Assembly (NCBI GenBank): GCA_936432065.2
Contig: OW386286.2
Location: 114,725,519-114,789,518, forward strand
Length of the DNA stretch: 64,000 nucleotides
Reading direction: 5' to 3'
Source of the DNA: Rutpela maculata
Taxonomy: Eukaryota; Arthropoda; Insecta; Coleoptera; Cerambycidae
Part shown: piece by piece, positions 49,001 to 57,269 of the stretch
Layout of the letters: each line of letters starts with the position of its first letter
Position numbering within the stretch: the first letter of the stretch is position 1
The notes under the pieces: generated by a model
Told to the model about the DNA's origin: nothing
Databases searched by the model: none
The model's input: the letters and a program-made list of their open reading frames with translations, nothing else
Program-made: the position numbers and the translations under genes

Positions 49001-51227
49001 TTAAGAGCGCCATCTGGCATCAAGTAGTAGTAGTAGTGGTAGCAGACACAGTAACTTGGCGCCATTTAATTTTGGATGAATAGAGTTTTAAACGTTTTAA
49101 ACCTGCTATAAACATACCATTTAAAACATTGAAAAAAACTGTTTTAAACAAGAAAACTTCAAATGGCAACATCTTTTGGGCACCCAGTAGTTAAATACTA
49201 ACTTTCACGACAAATCTATTGATAACTTCAAATCGAATATCGATTTGACATTAATCCAAATACATGAGATCTTTGGTGAATGATAAAAGAAAACTAGATT
49301 TTTGTTCTTACATTAGGGTGGAGTGAAAAAAGACACTTTTTGGAAATCAGATAAGCAATACCAGGATAAAATGTTATTAAAATCTAATGTATTTTGAGGT
49401 GCCGCAAAAACCTTAAAGTTTTGGAAAAACCCGCTTGCAAATAATCTTCATATCTTTTTATTCTTTTGTGTAAAAATTTAGCTTGAGTATAAAAAGCCAT
49501 TCAAATACTCTTGTCAATCTCTAAATAAAAACTCAGTTTTGTATTAAAAAGGTCTGAGTTGCCGCAAGGCTGCTGAATATTCAAATTTTTAGCATCTTAA
49601 CCTGTTAATGTAACTAACTAATTAATTAATTAATTTTCAAGTTAATTTTGAATAAATCTACTCTAATAAATTCGAAGTATAATTAAATTTAAAAAAGCCA
49701 CCAGTTTTTCAAAATTTTCAAAAATGGCAGCTTAAAAAATAAATAAAATTAAAAAAATAAATTATGATCTGTTTACGTATGCTAAGTGGCAACTTTTGCA
49801 CACCCAAGCTTTTTGAAAATAGAAATTTTTTTTCACTCCACCCTAATGCTCAGGATTTGAACGTATGTGAATCCTCATTTTAAGCATTGGTTACGGCCGT
49901 GAAACAATTTGCGCATTCGATGAATTATGACACAGAAAGCAAAACGTGTAATGTTTAAACGATCAGATGTTCGTTAAAACATTAGTGGAAAGGCTGTATG
50001 ATATCGATATTGAAATAGCAAGAATGGCATTTTAACCTCATACTAAGCTGCATACTCCAAATTGAAAATTGGATCCAGCAGAAACGCACAAAAAATGACA
50101 TTTTCTTATGTTTTGCGAAACGTGTTGGACTTTGTCTGAGCACTCTAGATGAGTAAGTAGAATGCACGAATATCATCTTCGCATTTTTCCTAGAATATAA
50201 TGGGAGTGGATGTGTATACCTGAGTAATTGTAGGTATATTAACGTACATAAATAATTGCATTAAACGCAAAATATATGATATGTCAGCTTCTAATTAATG
50301 TAGAAGTTTTTTTTTTGTAAGTTTTTGCAAGCACTTTTAACAGATGACAGAAGTATTTGACTGGACACAGTTTTTCAATAAAAAAAATACATTACAAACA
50401 ATGCCCGAAATGTAACTTTAAAATAATAGAAAAAATTGATTTTTATCATCATTGTAAAGCACGGTACAGTAGCTCAGTCGGTTAAGGCGTATTGAGTGGC
50501 GAATATATCTCACTCTGGTTTTGAGCCCCTGCCCCGGTACCAACAATACCGGTGGGTATGGATGTATGTCTGCGTTTTTCCAAATGTATAACCACCTTCC
50601 GTCAGCCTTGGCTTTGGATTTGGGGGGTTGTCTACTGTGTGTGGTGTGTTTATGTTTATGTTTAAAAAGCTATAATTTGAGAAGAACAAAGTTTTAAAAA
50701 GTCATCTTGATAACATACAGATTACATTTCCACAAAAAAATGCCGCCCCCTCCCCCCCCCTCCAAGCAATCTTTGAAGAAAACAGTTTTATTTGACTAAA
50801 AGTGATATTTATCAAGTACAGACGAAGAAGTTTCAATCATTTATCTGCAAAAATAAAGAATAAATTCATGTTCGTGTTCCAACCCAGTATTATCCTTCAA
50901 CATATTTGTCCATGTACTCCAGACTCCCTGTTTATAGTTCAATAAACAAACAATACAATAAAATTAATAAGATCAAATTAGATTGATATCATTAATATCA
51001 ATTATAGTTCATAGCATTATTTATATTCCGTCAATTTTTAATTTTAGACTGATTCCTTTGAAAGTGAAATTGAACTGTTGTTATCTAATAAGAAAAAAAA
51101 ACTCGATAAAGATAAACAAGAAAGAATGGATGAGTTAAAATCGAGATTAGAAAGGCATCGATTTCACATAAGAAAATTAGAAACTTTATTAAGAATGTTG
51201 GATAATATGTCAGTAGAAGTGCAACAG
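24083..51227 (+). CDS. CNOT3: CCR4-NOT complex subunit 3, N-terminal part (exons 1-4)
   Basis: CNOT3/Not3 is a scaffold subunit of the cytoplasmic and nuclear CCR4-NOT complex, which shortens poly(A) tails and represses translation. Exons 24083-24107, 24358-24590, 24689-24844 and 51048-51227 splice in frame (25, 233, 156 and 180 nt) to 198 residues. Diagnostic stretches are [63 protein letters not shown] and LETLLRMLDN, which follow the Not3 N-terminal helical domain almost residue by residue. The start is the first ATG and matches the family start (MA-x2-RKLQG). The rest of the domain, the linker and the C-terminal NOT box lie beyond the window. Intron 3 is 26.2 kb and intron 4 exceeds 12.7 kb, both full of transposons. 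Confidence 0.95.
24108..24357 (+). other. CNOT3 intron 1, GC-AG type (250 bp)
   Basis: Begins GCAAGTAAAT and ends TATCTGCAG. Joining CAAG to GTGAAATAGAC restores LQGEIDR exactly as in the family. Confidence 0.8.
24358..24590 (+). CDS. CNOT3: CNOT3 exon 2
   Basis: Encodes [19 protein letters not shown] through DNRKLIET. It is the lysine-rich helical core of the Not3 domain. Acceptor CTGCAG, donor GTGAGT, phase 0 at its end. Confidence 0.95.
24689..24844 (+). CDS. CNOT3: CNOT3 exon 3
   Basis: Encodes [20 protein letters not shown] through SSIDQLNIQ. Acceptor TTTTAG, donor GTAAGT, phase 0. Intron 2 before it is 98 bp. Confidence 0.95.
24883..25058. mobile_element. 176-bp Harbinger-like MITE, TSD TTA
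   Basis: Termini AGGCCTGTTTGCACGCATCC and GGATGCATGCAAACAGACCT are inverted partners, flanked by TTA on each side (24880-24882, 25059-25061). The CCAGTAATTTAGT blocks recur internally. A three-base TWA duplication is typical of PIF/Harbinger. Confidence 0.7.
25174..25437. repeat. two tandem copies of a 132-bp unit
   Basis: Both units start CATAAAAACTACTGTTTTG and contain TAGTAGTTTATGCCTACGG and an internal AACCTCCCACAAT/ATTGTGGG hairpin. They differ by a few substitutions. Confidence 0.75.
25505..25558. repeat. (TG)n microsatellite
   Basis: A run of TG dinucleotides interrupted by a short G tract and GTATG units, within intron 3. Confidence 0.85.
26280..27375. repeat. three-copy repeat: one inverted, two tandem
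   Basis: A unit of about 280 bp occurs at 26280-26560 (inverted), 26745-27010 and 27078-27372. Shared blocks include GCCTAATCCTTGGGGACAA or its complement, TTGTTCCTATACAA, and GCCGCCATTTTGAAAGTA-type sequence. The unit ends face outward with CCAAGGATNGGNGG. It looks like a fold-back element that also duplicated one arm. No protein is encoded. Confidence 0.65.
27380..27960. other. intron 3 segment without recognisable features
   Basis: I see no gene and no clear repeat here. The short frame at 27887-28069 is only the (TTTA)n tract and its flank. Confidence 0.4.
27964..28918 (-). pseudogene. 5'-truncated LINE, C-terminal RT fragment
   Basis: The minus-strand frame 28293-28895 (about 200 codons, open back to about 28918) has GVIFDKTLSFNVHI, a KLEYASLVW segment and a VQRKFLKLL motif. 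This is the region after the catalytic palm of CR1/Jockey-type reverse transcriptases. The catalytic YADD region is absent because of 5' truncation. It ends in a (TAAA)n tail, seen on the + strand as the TTTA repeat at 27964-28000. The frame is unbroken, so the insertion may be relatively young. It is not expected to be functional. Confidence 0.8.
29000..29340. other. pyrimidine-rich stretch
   Basis: TCC/CAT-rich sequence open in all three forward frames because of its composition. No domain is visible, so I do not call it a gene. Confidence 0.5.
29404..31616. mobile_element. 2.2 kb fold-back Tc1/mariner-like element
   Basis: The two halves are inverted copies over almost their whole length, with the centre near 30500. 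The termini CAGGGTCATTCACGGAAAG and inverse are each flanked by TA. On the + strand, 30590-30640 encodes RWPARSPDLTPLDF followed, after a frameshift, by KNIVYATPATTKEDPKN. This is the C-terminal part of a DDE transposase common in arthropods. The opposite arm holds the same C-terminal end in inverted orientation (30240-30430). So two partial transposase genes face each other around an asymmetric centre. Confidence 0.8.
30520..30790 (+). pseudogene. mariner-like transposase C-terminal fragment
   Basis: SPDLTPLDF is the segment around the last catalytic acidic residue of IS630/Tc1/mariner-type DDE enzymes. A frameshift follows at about 30645, and the ATPATTKED block continues in another frame. 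Upstream, FQMNGCGPREVYDELVAT is not clearly related. It is inactive. Confidence 0.7.
31850..34100. repeat. cluster of diverged repeated segments
   Basis: Several phrases recur within this stretch with many substitutions: CTAGATGCTC followed by a T-rich run and CCGTTTA (32980-33010, 33900-33930), CTGAGGATGAATTT/CTGAGAATGAATTT (32116, 33178), CTNAGAAACTATGRCACTT (32527, 33360), and an inverted pair ACTAATATTTATTGAGATAT (33024-33046 against 33113-33139). I read it as an old, partly duplicated non-coding repeat. No gene was found. Confidence 0.45.
32706..32919 (-). mobile_element. tRNA-derived SINE
   Basis: Minus strand: the tRNA-like head has an A box TAGCTCAGTCGG and a B box GGTTCGACCCC. Then comes a body with CCGGTATTG, ACCCCCTTCCG and GCCTTGGCTTTAGATTTGG, ending near GGGTTGTCTAGTATGG. 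The spacing and absence of a clean acceptor stem show it is not a functional tRNA gene. Confidence 0.85.
34640..35330 (+). pseudogene. LINE RT C-terminal fragment with 3' tail
   Basis: The + frames at 34650-35050 read SAKYLGLQINSSVSWGDQID, then after a stop LWQMRRHVSLNILKIYYFAY and GVGELLVMQKKIIRTI. This is the thumb/connection region of a CR1/Jockey-type RT. The 3' end at about 35300 is AATAAAGTTATTATTATTA. Stops and frameshifts make it non-functional. Confidence 0.75.
35726..36157 (+). repeat. 5' LTR
   Basis: Contains a TATA box (GTATATAAGG at 35911-35920) and an AATAAA at 36070-36075, giving the U3-R-U5 layout. It pairs with 47701-48132. Confidence 0.9.
36612..36710 (+). pseudogene. gag N-terminal remnant
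   Basis: From ATG 36612 the frame reads MPVTTRSMAGEKEMKDLFAE and ends at a stop after about 32 residues. The rest of gag, including the zinc knuckle, is missing. The sequence passes directly into protease. A large deletion is the simplest reading. Confidence 0.65.
36700..37433 (+). pseudogene. gypsy protease and RT N-terminus, truncated
   Basis: ICTFTIDTGATSSIV is the aspartic protease active-site region (DTG at about 36738), followed at once by DDFILGLDVMGEYGF. The middle of the protease is therefore deleted. A break near 36960 separates this from 37005-37433, which encodes the linker and RT start (HRINTGDSPAIRQQPR, MIQKMLKDEVI). At 37433 the frame is cut by the DNA transposon and resumes at 45143. 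Confidence 0.8.
37762..39380 (+). pseudogene. THAP-DDE transposase, one nonsense codon
   Basis: Exons 37762-37874, 37939-38082 and 38135-39380 (GT-AG borders) join in frame to 501 codons. Exons 1-2 make a THAP finger: CFAPTC, FFVFPKDRKELRKWI, then CSCHFINGD, with all C2CH ligands present. Residues about 115-170 are acidic ETS/EVE repeats, followed by a short coiled coil. Next is a helix-turn-helix (LRFNVSRETVSNVFKTW) and a DDE_4-type core with D330 (IIVDCTE), D405 (LADKGF) and E450 (HVERAIRRIK). The only defect seen is TAA at 39006-39008 in ASKL-stop-PGSTSDK, where relatives usually have Tyr. The enzyme would bind the terminal repeats and cut them. As it stands it should be truncated before the second catalytic Asp. 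Confidence 0.85.
39384..42120. other. spacer between the convergent genes, with hairpin MITEs
   Basis: Three palindromic inserts are visible: about 39426-39735 (arms with CTAAAACAAAAATGTTAAAT), about 39979-40342 (arms with GACTAAGCGAA) and about 41096-41205 (arms with TTTGCGGG and GTTACACAA). LINE- or SINE-like 3' ends occur near 41400 (AATAAAGTTCTATTCTATTC) and 41890 (AATAAAGAACTATTATTATT). No further gene was recognised. Confidence 0.55.
42124..44139 (-). CDS. SWIM zinc finger plus YqaJ-type nuclease of the transposon
   Basis: Three minus-strand exons (44139-43942, 43880-43298, 42575-42124) with GT-AG introns of 61 and 722 bp join to 411 codons with no internal stop. Around residue 80 is a SWIM finger: CTC then CHH (C-x-C...C-x-H). 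The C-terminal part is a YqaJ/lambda-exonuclease-type PD-(D/E)xK fold, with E278 (NINEG), D311 (GSSPDG), E321 and K323 (IIEIKCP), then a YYHQIQGNL motif. Family knowledge: ISL2EU-type transposons carry such a nuclease beside the transposase, and its role in transposition is not settled. The start at MAQTKH is chosen because it follows the family style. MIVYSTIM at 44160 is an in-frame alternative. It looks intact although its partner transposase is not. Confidence 0.85.
42638..42890. mobile_element. 0.25 kb hairpin MITE in the nuclease intron
   Basis: Arms with AGTGCCGTG/CACGGCAC ends and an inner GTACCATTCTGCAAAGTTGT block or its complement. It lies wholly inside the 722-bp intron, explaining that intron's size. 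Confidence 0.6.
44165..44243. repeat. tandem duplication of about 40 bp
   Basis: Two copies of TTTATTTTATTACAGTAAAA continuing into AATAAAATAAATATATA, just upstream of the nuclease gene start. Confidence 0.8.
44250..45060. other. right-hand non-coding part of the ISL2EU-like element
   Basis: AT-rich, no gene recognised. CTCGACACGTGTTTC and GACCCTCGTCAAGAG motifs near 44300 resemble short dispersed repeats but I cannot delimit one. Confidence 0.4.
45143..47729 (+). pseudogene. gypsy pol: RT, RNase H, integrase (frameshifted)
   Basis: RT: SPWSSPVVLVKKDG-type start, FCVDYRKSNDVT, LDLRSGYWQV, the catalytic YLDDVLV at about 45508, and the FLGLCTYYRRFV connection. RNase H: LETDASN, YFSKVLSKPERNY, TDHAALKWLL. 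Integrase: HHCC finger (HDGASGGH, CRKCKIC), then the D-D-E core (AIDIAGP, LHSDQG, MVERHNKTIRE). A GDLV-like C-terminal part ends at about 47729 beside the 3' LTR. Frame breaks lie near 45490, 45840, 46000, 46880 and 47510, and there is a stop at about 47026. It is inactive. Confidence 0.9.
47701..48132 (+). repeat. 3' LTR
   Basis: Pairs with 35726-36157 at about 95 percent identity by eye. It overlaps the last codons of the degraded pol frame. Confidence 0.9.
48137..49310. other. intron 3 segment with TTTAAAAC-motif cluster
   Basis: No gene was seen. Between 48700 and 49160 the motif TGTTTTAAAC or GTTTAAAACA is repeated more than ten times, partly as small palindromes (GTTTTAAACAAATGTTTAAA). 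Confidence 0.5.
49313..49846. mobile_element. MITE with TTAGGGTGGAGTG termini
   Basis: TTAGGGTGGAGTGAAAAAA at the left and its inverse at the right delimit 534 bp of AT-rich non-coding sequence. No clear duplication was read. Confidence 0.65.
50460..50670 (+). mobile_element. tRNA-derived SINE, second full copy
   Basis: A box TAGCTCAGTCGG, decayed B box (TGGTTTTGAGCCCC), CCGGTACC/CCGGTGG body, GCCTTGGCTTTGGATTTGG, and a tail of TTTATG repeats. It is colinear with the minus-strand copy at 32706-32919. Confidence 0.8.
51048..51227 (+). CDS. CNOT3: CNOT3 exon 4
   Basis: Encodes TDSFESEIELLLSN, KDKQERMDELKSRLERHRFH and LETLLRMLDNMSVEVQQ, the end of the first long helices of the Not3 domain. Acceptor ATTTTAG, donor GTATGT, phase 0 on both sides. 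The next exon is not in the window. Confidence 0.95.
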
Positions 51228-51459
51228 GTATGTATATATTTACTTAAATTATTAAATTTATAACACATACAATTATTTAGTGCATTGCAGTTATTATTCT
51301 TTGAAATTTTTACTTTAGTATCCATTGCTTTAAAACTGAGTAAAAAGTTTGTTAGGGTTGTTACGTGATATTGGCCAATAAAATAACTGAAAGTTTCTTT
51401 AGTTAATATTCCATGTATATTTACAATTAATTATTTTTTATTTATTTGCTTTTATCATG

Positions 51460-53520
51460 ATTAGAGAATATTATTTAGGTATTATGCAAATCACAACTTA
51501 CACACTTTTTATTTATTATATTGTTGCCCTAATCTGGGCACGCTAATATACTAGTCAGGTAAATACTTTAAAACACTTATTATTGGAGAATCAATCAAAA
51601 CAACTATTCTTCTAGCTAATACTGACAAAATATTGAATTACATGATAGGATTCTTAGCATTTTAAAGAAAAAAAAAATGTAAATAACACTGGCCGACAGA
51701 AAAAAAATGTTCTGTCTTTACAATCAAACATATCATTTCCTATGTATTTTGATGCGCTGAAACCAAATTTGGCAAAAAAAAATTTTTCTACCGTGTCAAT
51801 TTTTCTCTCCACCCCCATATAACCCCCATAAATTCTTATAGAGGATATTTTTTGAAAACATTTTTTAAATTATTTTTTATGATTTTTGTATGGATTTTTT
51901 GTGTCGTTGATCATGAATCTGAAGTCAAGAATAAATTTCGATTTAATGGCAGCTGTCAACAAGCTGTCAAATTTCACCAAAGTGTAAAAAGTTGATATTA
52001 ATTGTATATTCATTCAAGTATTTTAGGTCGCTAAATACAAATCCGAAGTCAGAAATGAATTGTGACTTAATGATAGCTGTCAAAAAACTGTCAAATTTTA
52101 CTAAAATGTAAAAAATTGATATTAAATGCACATTCTTAAGTTTTTGAGGTCGCTGAATACAAGTCCTAAGTCAAAAATGAATTTTGAATTAATGACAGCG
52201 TTAGCAAACTGTCAAAATTTCCAAAAAAGATAAAGAGATGATGTTTAGTATATGCTGATATTAAGCCAAGCTTAACATAATTATGTTAAGCTCAAAAAAC
52301 TGTCAAATTTTACTTAAATGTAAAAAATTGATATTAAATGCACATTCTTAAGTTTTTGAGGTCGCTGAATACAAATGCTAAGTCAAAAATGAATTTTGAA
52401 TTAATGATGTACTAAACATCATCTCTTTATCTTTTTTGGAAATTTTGACAGTTTGCTAATGGTGTTATTAAGTCAAAATTCATTTTTGACTTAGGACTTG
52501 TATTCAGCGACCTCAAAAACTTAAGAATGTGCATTTAATATCAATTTTTTACATTTTAGTAAAATTTGACGGTCTTTTGGCAGCTGTCATTGAGTCATAA
52601 TTTATTTCTGACTTCGGATTTGTATTTAGCGACCTAAAATACTTATGAATATACAGATAATATCAACTTTTTACATTTTGGTGAAATTTGACAGCTGCCA
52701 TTAAATCGAAATTTATTCTTTACTTCAGATTCATGATCAACGACACAAAAAATCCATACAAAAATCATAAAAAATAATTAAAAAAAATTTTTCAAAAAAT
52801 ATCCTCTATAAGAATTTATGGGGGTTATATGGGGGTGGAGAGAAAAATTGACACGGTAGAAAAATTTTTTTTTTGCCAAATTTGGTTTCAGCGCATCAAA
52901 ATACATAGGAAATGATATGTTTGATTGTAAAGACAGAACTTTTTTTTTTTTTTTGTCGGCCAGTGTAATTGTTGTGTTGTGTTGTGAATTTCAATAAATA
53001 ATTTCACAATTTTCAATATATTGTTTTTGCCTTAAAATGCCAGGAATCCTATCATGTAATTCAATACTTCGTCAGTATTAGCTAGAAGAGTAGTTGTTTT
53101 GATTGGTTTTCCAATAATGAGTGTTTTAAAGTGTTTTCCTAAGTAGTATATTAGCGTGACCCATTTAAGGCACCAATATACAGAAAGTAGATAATTTCAT
53201 ATTAAATAAAAAAGTATGAATGATTACATTTGAATAAATGATTTAAGTATTTTCAATATATATATTTTTTTTTTCTTTAAAATGCTAAGAATCCTATCAT
53301 GTAATTCAAAACTTCGTCAGTATTAGCTAGAAAAGTAGTTGTTTTGATTGATTCTCCAATATGAGTGTTTTAAAGTATTTATATGACTAGTATATTAGCG
53401 TGCCCAGATTAGGGCAACAATATACAGAAAGTAGGTATTTTCATAATAAATAAAAAGTGTGTAAGTTGTGATTTGCATAATACCTAAATAATATTCTCTA
53501 TTCCATGTATATTTTTTCAA
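51460..53520. repeat. large inverted repeat around a CACTA-like palindrome
   Basis: The left arm 51460-51683 and right arm 53265-53515 are inverted copies (shared GCTAATACTGAC, TAGCGTGCCCAGATTAGGGC). A third, more diverged copy at about 53025-53205 is tandem to the right arm. The central 1.28 kb palindrome inserted in the spacer. It has no coding capacity. Confidence 0.7.
51687..52965. mobile_element. 1.28 kb CACTA-like fold-back, TSD TAA
   Basis: Termini CACTGGCCGACAGAAAAA and the inverse, flanked by TAA on both sides (51684-51686, 52966-52968). A CACT-start with a 3-bp duplication is typical of CACTA/EnSpm elements. The arms are nearly perfect inverted copies. Each arm contains about two to three direct units of roughly 120 bp (GAGGTCGCTGAATACAA, AAGTCAAAAATGAATTTTGA, AACTGTCAAATTTTAC). 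No transposase. Confidence 0.7.
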
Positions 53521-55298
53521 AGCTGAAAACAAAATTGCGAATATTTCTATTTACGTAACTTAATCTCCATACATTTGATTTAAAAAAATTGATTAACGAA
53601 ATGTTTATTTTAGAATTTTAATTGATTAATTGAAAAATGCTTTTAAATACATTGACAATGCATCATCTTGTGTTAGTTCTCAGATAGTCACAGAGAGAAA
53701 TAAAAAGAAAATATTATTTTTCATGAATAACAGGAAAGTTGACATTTTCTGTACAATTTTTCTGTCAGGAAGCGAAGTTTTCCAGTACTATACCTTAGTA
53801 GGATAGTGATGAATTGAATTGTGATGCAGATTTAATAAGCATTTGAATTACATTCCCTCCAAATTCAAACACTAATAAGATCAGTTGCATGCGCTGATCA
53901 TGTGCATTAATTACTCTCCTCCTTTCCCAGCTAAGGTATAGTCCGAAAAAATTACAATTTTACAGGCCTGGTACTGAAAGTAACCAGTTTCTGGTCCTGT
54001 AAAGAAGATAAAATTTAAAGCATCGTTAGGTAATGAGTGTGCGGCTCGTAGCTCTGATTGAATCCGACTGCTTGGCAGACCGAAGGCTAACTCAGGGCCA
54101 GGGAAAAGAGTTTTTTATCCTTCTCCCGCCAAACAGTCTGTTCCTTCGTTAACCTCCACATTACTGTGTCCAGGCACTCATATGAATTTGACTGAGTTGT
54201 GTTCACACAGCTCAGTCACAATATTTCGACAGTTCAGCATCAGCTTAGATGTCACTTTGTTTGATGCAAGAGCCCTGACTGTCGCTGCATATATAAATAT
54301 ATTTGTTCACAATATCTCTTTTAAGATTTTTGCTTGTGCACAATAAAATGACGCGTACTTCCGCTTGGAATCTACTTGGATACTTCACAAGCGGCGCCGA
54401 TATACCAGCCCTTGGTTTGCATTCATGTATGCCAGCTCCCATTCCCTCCTGAGTCTTGCAGATTGTTTAAGGGGTCGCTTGGCCCTGGATTGGCATTTCT
54501 TCACCTCGACCTAAAAGGTCTTCTATTTCCTGAGACTTAGATCCGTCTGGAAATGCTTTCAGATGTGATGCCTACCGTGACCAACTATGAACTGCCCTTT
54601 ACCAACCTTTTTCCTGGAAGAGACGAATGGGATGGGAACAAAACTGACCTACAAAGAGCAGACATCTGTTGGTTTACAGATGGCTCCAAAAGGGAGTTGG
54701 AGCTGGAGCATACAGTCGCAACCCAAAGGTAAGAATCACTTCGAGCCTGGGTAATTATGCGACTGTCTTTCAGGCAGAAGTTCATGCCATTGAATTGTGT
54801 ACAAGGAGGCTTGAGCAGATGCATCCTAGACGCAGATCAATGAAAATCTTTTCAGACAGCCAAGTAGCTCTCAAGGCTCTTGGCTCGCATCGCTGCAACT
54901 CTAAATTGGTCTGGAACTGCCGAAAGGCTCTAGCCCGATTGGGCAGATACAATAAATTAACTCTGGTCTGGATACTGGGCCAATCTGGCATGGAGGGAAA
55001 TGAAATAGCTGACTCCTTAGCCAGGGACGGTGCGGTATCAAAATTTATCGGACCGGAACCAGTGCTAGGCATATCGGCAAGCACTGCGAAAACAACCATC
55101 TTGGCCTGGACTGAGGAAAAAATCATCCAGTACTGGCAAGAACTACGAGGATTAGTTCATTCAAAGGAGTTTATCACATACCCCTTGAAATCAAGAACTA
55201 AAAAACTATTAGAGCTCAATAGGTTACACCTAAGAACTCTAGTTGGCCTATACACTGGGCACTGCAGACTTAATCACCACCTACATAGACTCAGAATA

Positions 55299-57269
55299 GT
55301 AAGTAAGTAAGTTTATTGGTGCTATTACCATTGGTTTACACAAGTCAATACAGGACAGATTAAAAAAACATTATAAGTTTATACAATAAAAATTAAAAAC
55401 ATAAGTTTATATACGTATATTACCAAAATTGTTATTAAAATAATCATCAATAGAATACAAACACTTGTCAATTAAATAATTTTTCATCACAGTTTTAAAT
55501 TTTATTTGGGACAATTCCTTCACGGTAGGAGGCAAAAGATTGAACATCTTAGGACCATAATAAGATATTCCCACTTTTGGTTTTGTTAACCTGTAATAAT
55601 CAATATATATATTTGTTCCATTAATAATAATAATAATAATAATAAATACTCTTTGTTTCCAAGTAACGCCACAAAAATACATTATACATGTATTAGTAAC
55701 ATTAAGTAAAATAAACGTCGGCACAGAAACACTACATTCTACATTTATATCTGCAAACAATAATATATCACATTTACTATTTAATAACATAGGTACTCTG
55801 ATAAGGTATAAGGTTCCAAATCTAATAACAACTTAAAAACTTTGTTTTTAAAGAGAGGAAAGCTCTCAATAATTTTAATGTTATGCGGAAGTTTATTATA
55901 AAGCTTTATACAACTGTACTGTACATTTTTCTGCGATAGTGTCAGTCTGTGTATGGGATATACGTAATTAAAATTTCTTGTATTATAAGATTCTGTAGGT
56001 AGAAATTCACTAAAAGAATTTTTGTTTTTAAACATAAAGAGTAGGATCTCTTGAATATATATACCTGTGATAGTTAACATTTTATTTATTTTAAATTTTC
56101 CTCGGCACGACTCCCTTTGATTCACTTGAAGAATACTTCGTAGGGCTCTTTTTTGTATTGTAAAGATCCTGTATATTTGTGTACTTTGACCATAAAAAAT
56201 AATTCCGTATCGGACTATAGATTCAAAATTAGCATGGTAAACCACTTTTAAAGATGTTAAATTTATATATTTTGAGAGAATTCTCAGACAGTAACATACC
56301 CCATTTAGTTTGTTTTCAATATTCGTAATATGTACATTCCATCTAAGAGTATCATCAATATGGACTCCTAAAAATTTGGTATGTTCCACTAATTCGATTT
56401 TCGTGTCTGTAAGGGTAATGTCCCTGGGTGTTTCAAAGTTCCCTTTTTTAGTTTTAAATAGAAGTGCATTAGTTTTAGTTTTATTGAGTATTAACCTATT
56501 ATTAGCAAACCATTCTGAGGCTGCAGTGTAAAAGTAGGTGGCACTGGTGAGAATTTCCATGAAATTTGGGGCAGCAACTAACAAACTAGTGTCATCAGCG
56601 TATTGAATGACGGTAACATTATTCCTATCATTATTATTTATAGCGAGATCATTTACAAAAATTATAAATAGTAAAGGTCCTAGAATACTTCCTTGGGGAA
56701 TTCCAAGGCTAATAAACAGGTTACTCGATTTACTTGTGACATTATCTTTGGTAATAGCTACCCTTTGACGGCGATTTGAGAGATATGATCGAAACCACTG
56801 CAGTAGATTTCCTTTCACTCCATAGTTGTCTAATTTATTTAATAATATCTTGTGATCAACACAATCATATGCCTTGGATAAATCTAAAAACAGACCTAAG
56901 GCCATGTCATTGTTTTCTAATTCTATTATAATCATGTATTTTGATGTGAGAATTATAGTTATGTAAATTTTGCTTTACATGTGTGAGACATTGCAAAATA
57001 TATATAGATGGAACAAGTATTCGCATTTCGATATAATTGTCTACACAGGAATCTATAGCTGAGACAGACCACTTAATATTCTTACAGCTTTTCTTTGTAA
57101 TGCAAAAACTCTACTGACATAAGACGCATGACCCCATGCCAATATTGCATAAGATATTTTTAATTGAATTAGGGCATGAAATGCTGTTACTAAAACAGGT
57201 CTGGACACTATTTTTGACAGATTACGAAGTACATATATGGATGATGAAATCTTATTGCAAACAATATCT
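55299..57269 (-). pseudogene. LINE c: CR1/Jockey-like RT fragment, inserted in LINE b
   Basis: Minus strand: 57269-56936 has ISSSIYVLRNLSKIV, LKISYAILAWGHAS, LQRKAVRIL and, after a frameshift, PSIYILQCLTHVKQN and ending HDYN. It continues after LINE d at about 55619 with GTNIYIDYYRLTKPKVGISY and FKTVMKNYLIDKCLYSIDDY. It ends in a TTAC repeat at about 55299-55312. It lies between RLRI and ADNAEC of LINE b. Confidence 0.75.
55620..56935 (-). pseudogene. LINE d: RT core fragment, inserted in LINE c
   Basis: The long minus frame 55781-56935 (384 codons, unbroken) holds FLDLSKAYDCVDH, GIPQGSILGPLLFIIFVNDL, the catalytic YADDTSLL, HTKFLGVHID and a YSCIKLYNKLPHNIK C-terminus, in the order of CR1/Jockey-type RTs. 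The 5' part (endonuclease, fingers) is missing. The tail is a run of TTA triplets (55620-55646 on the + strand). The intact frame suggests this is the youngest layer of the nest. Confidence 0.85.
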
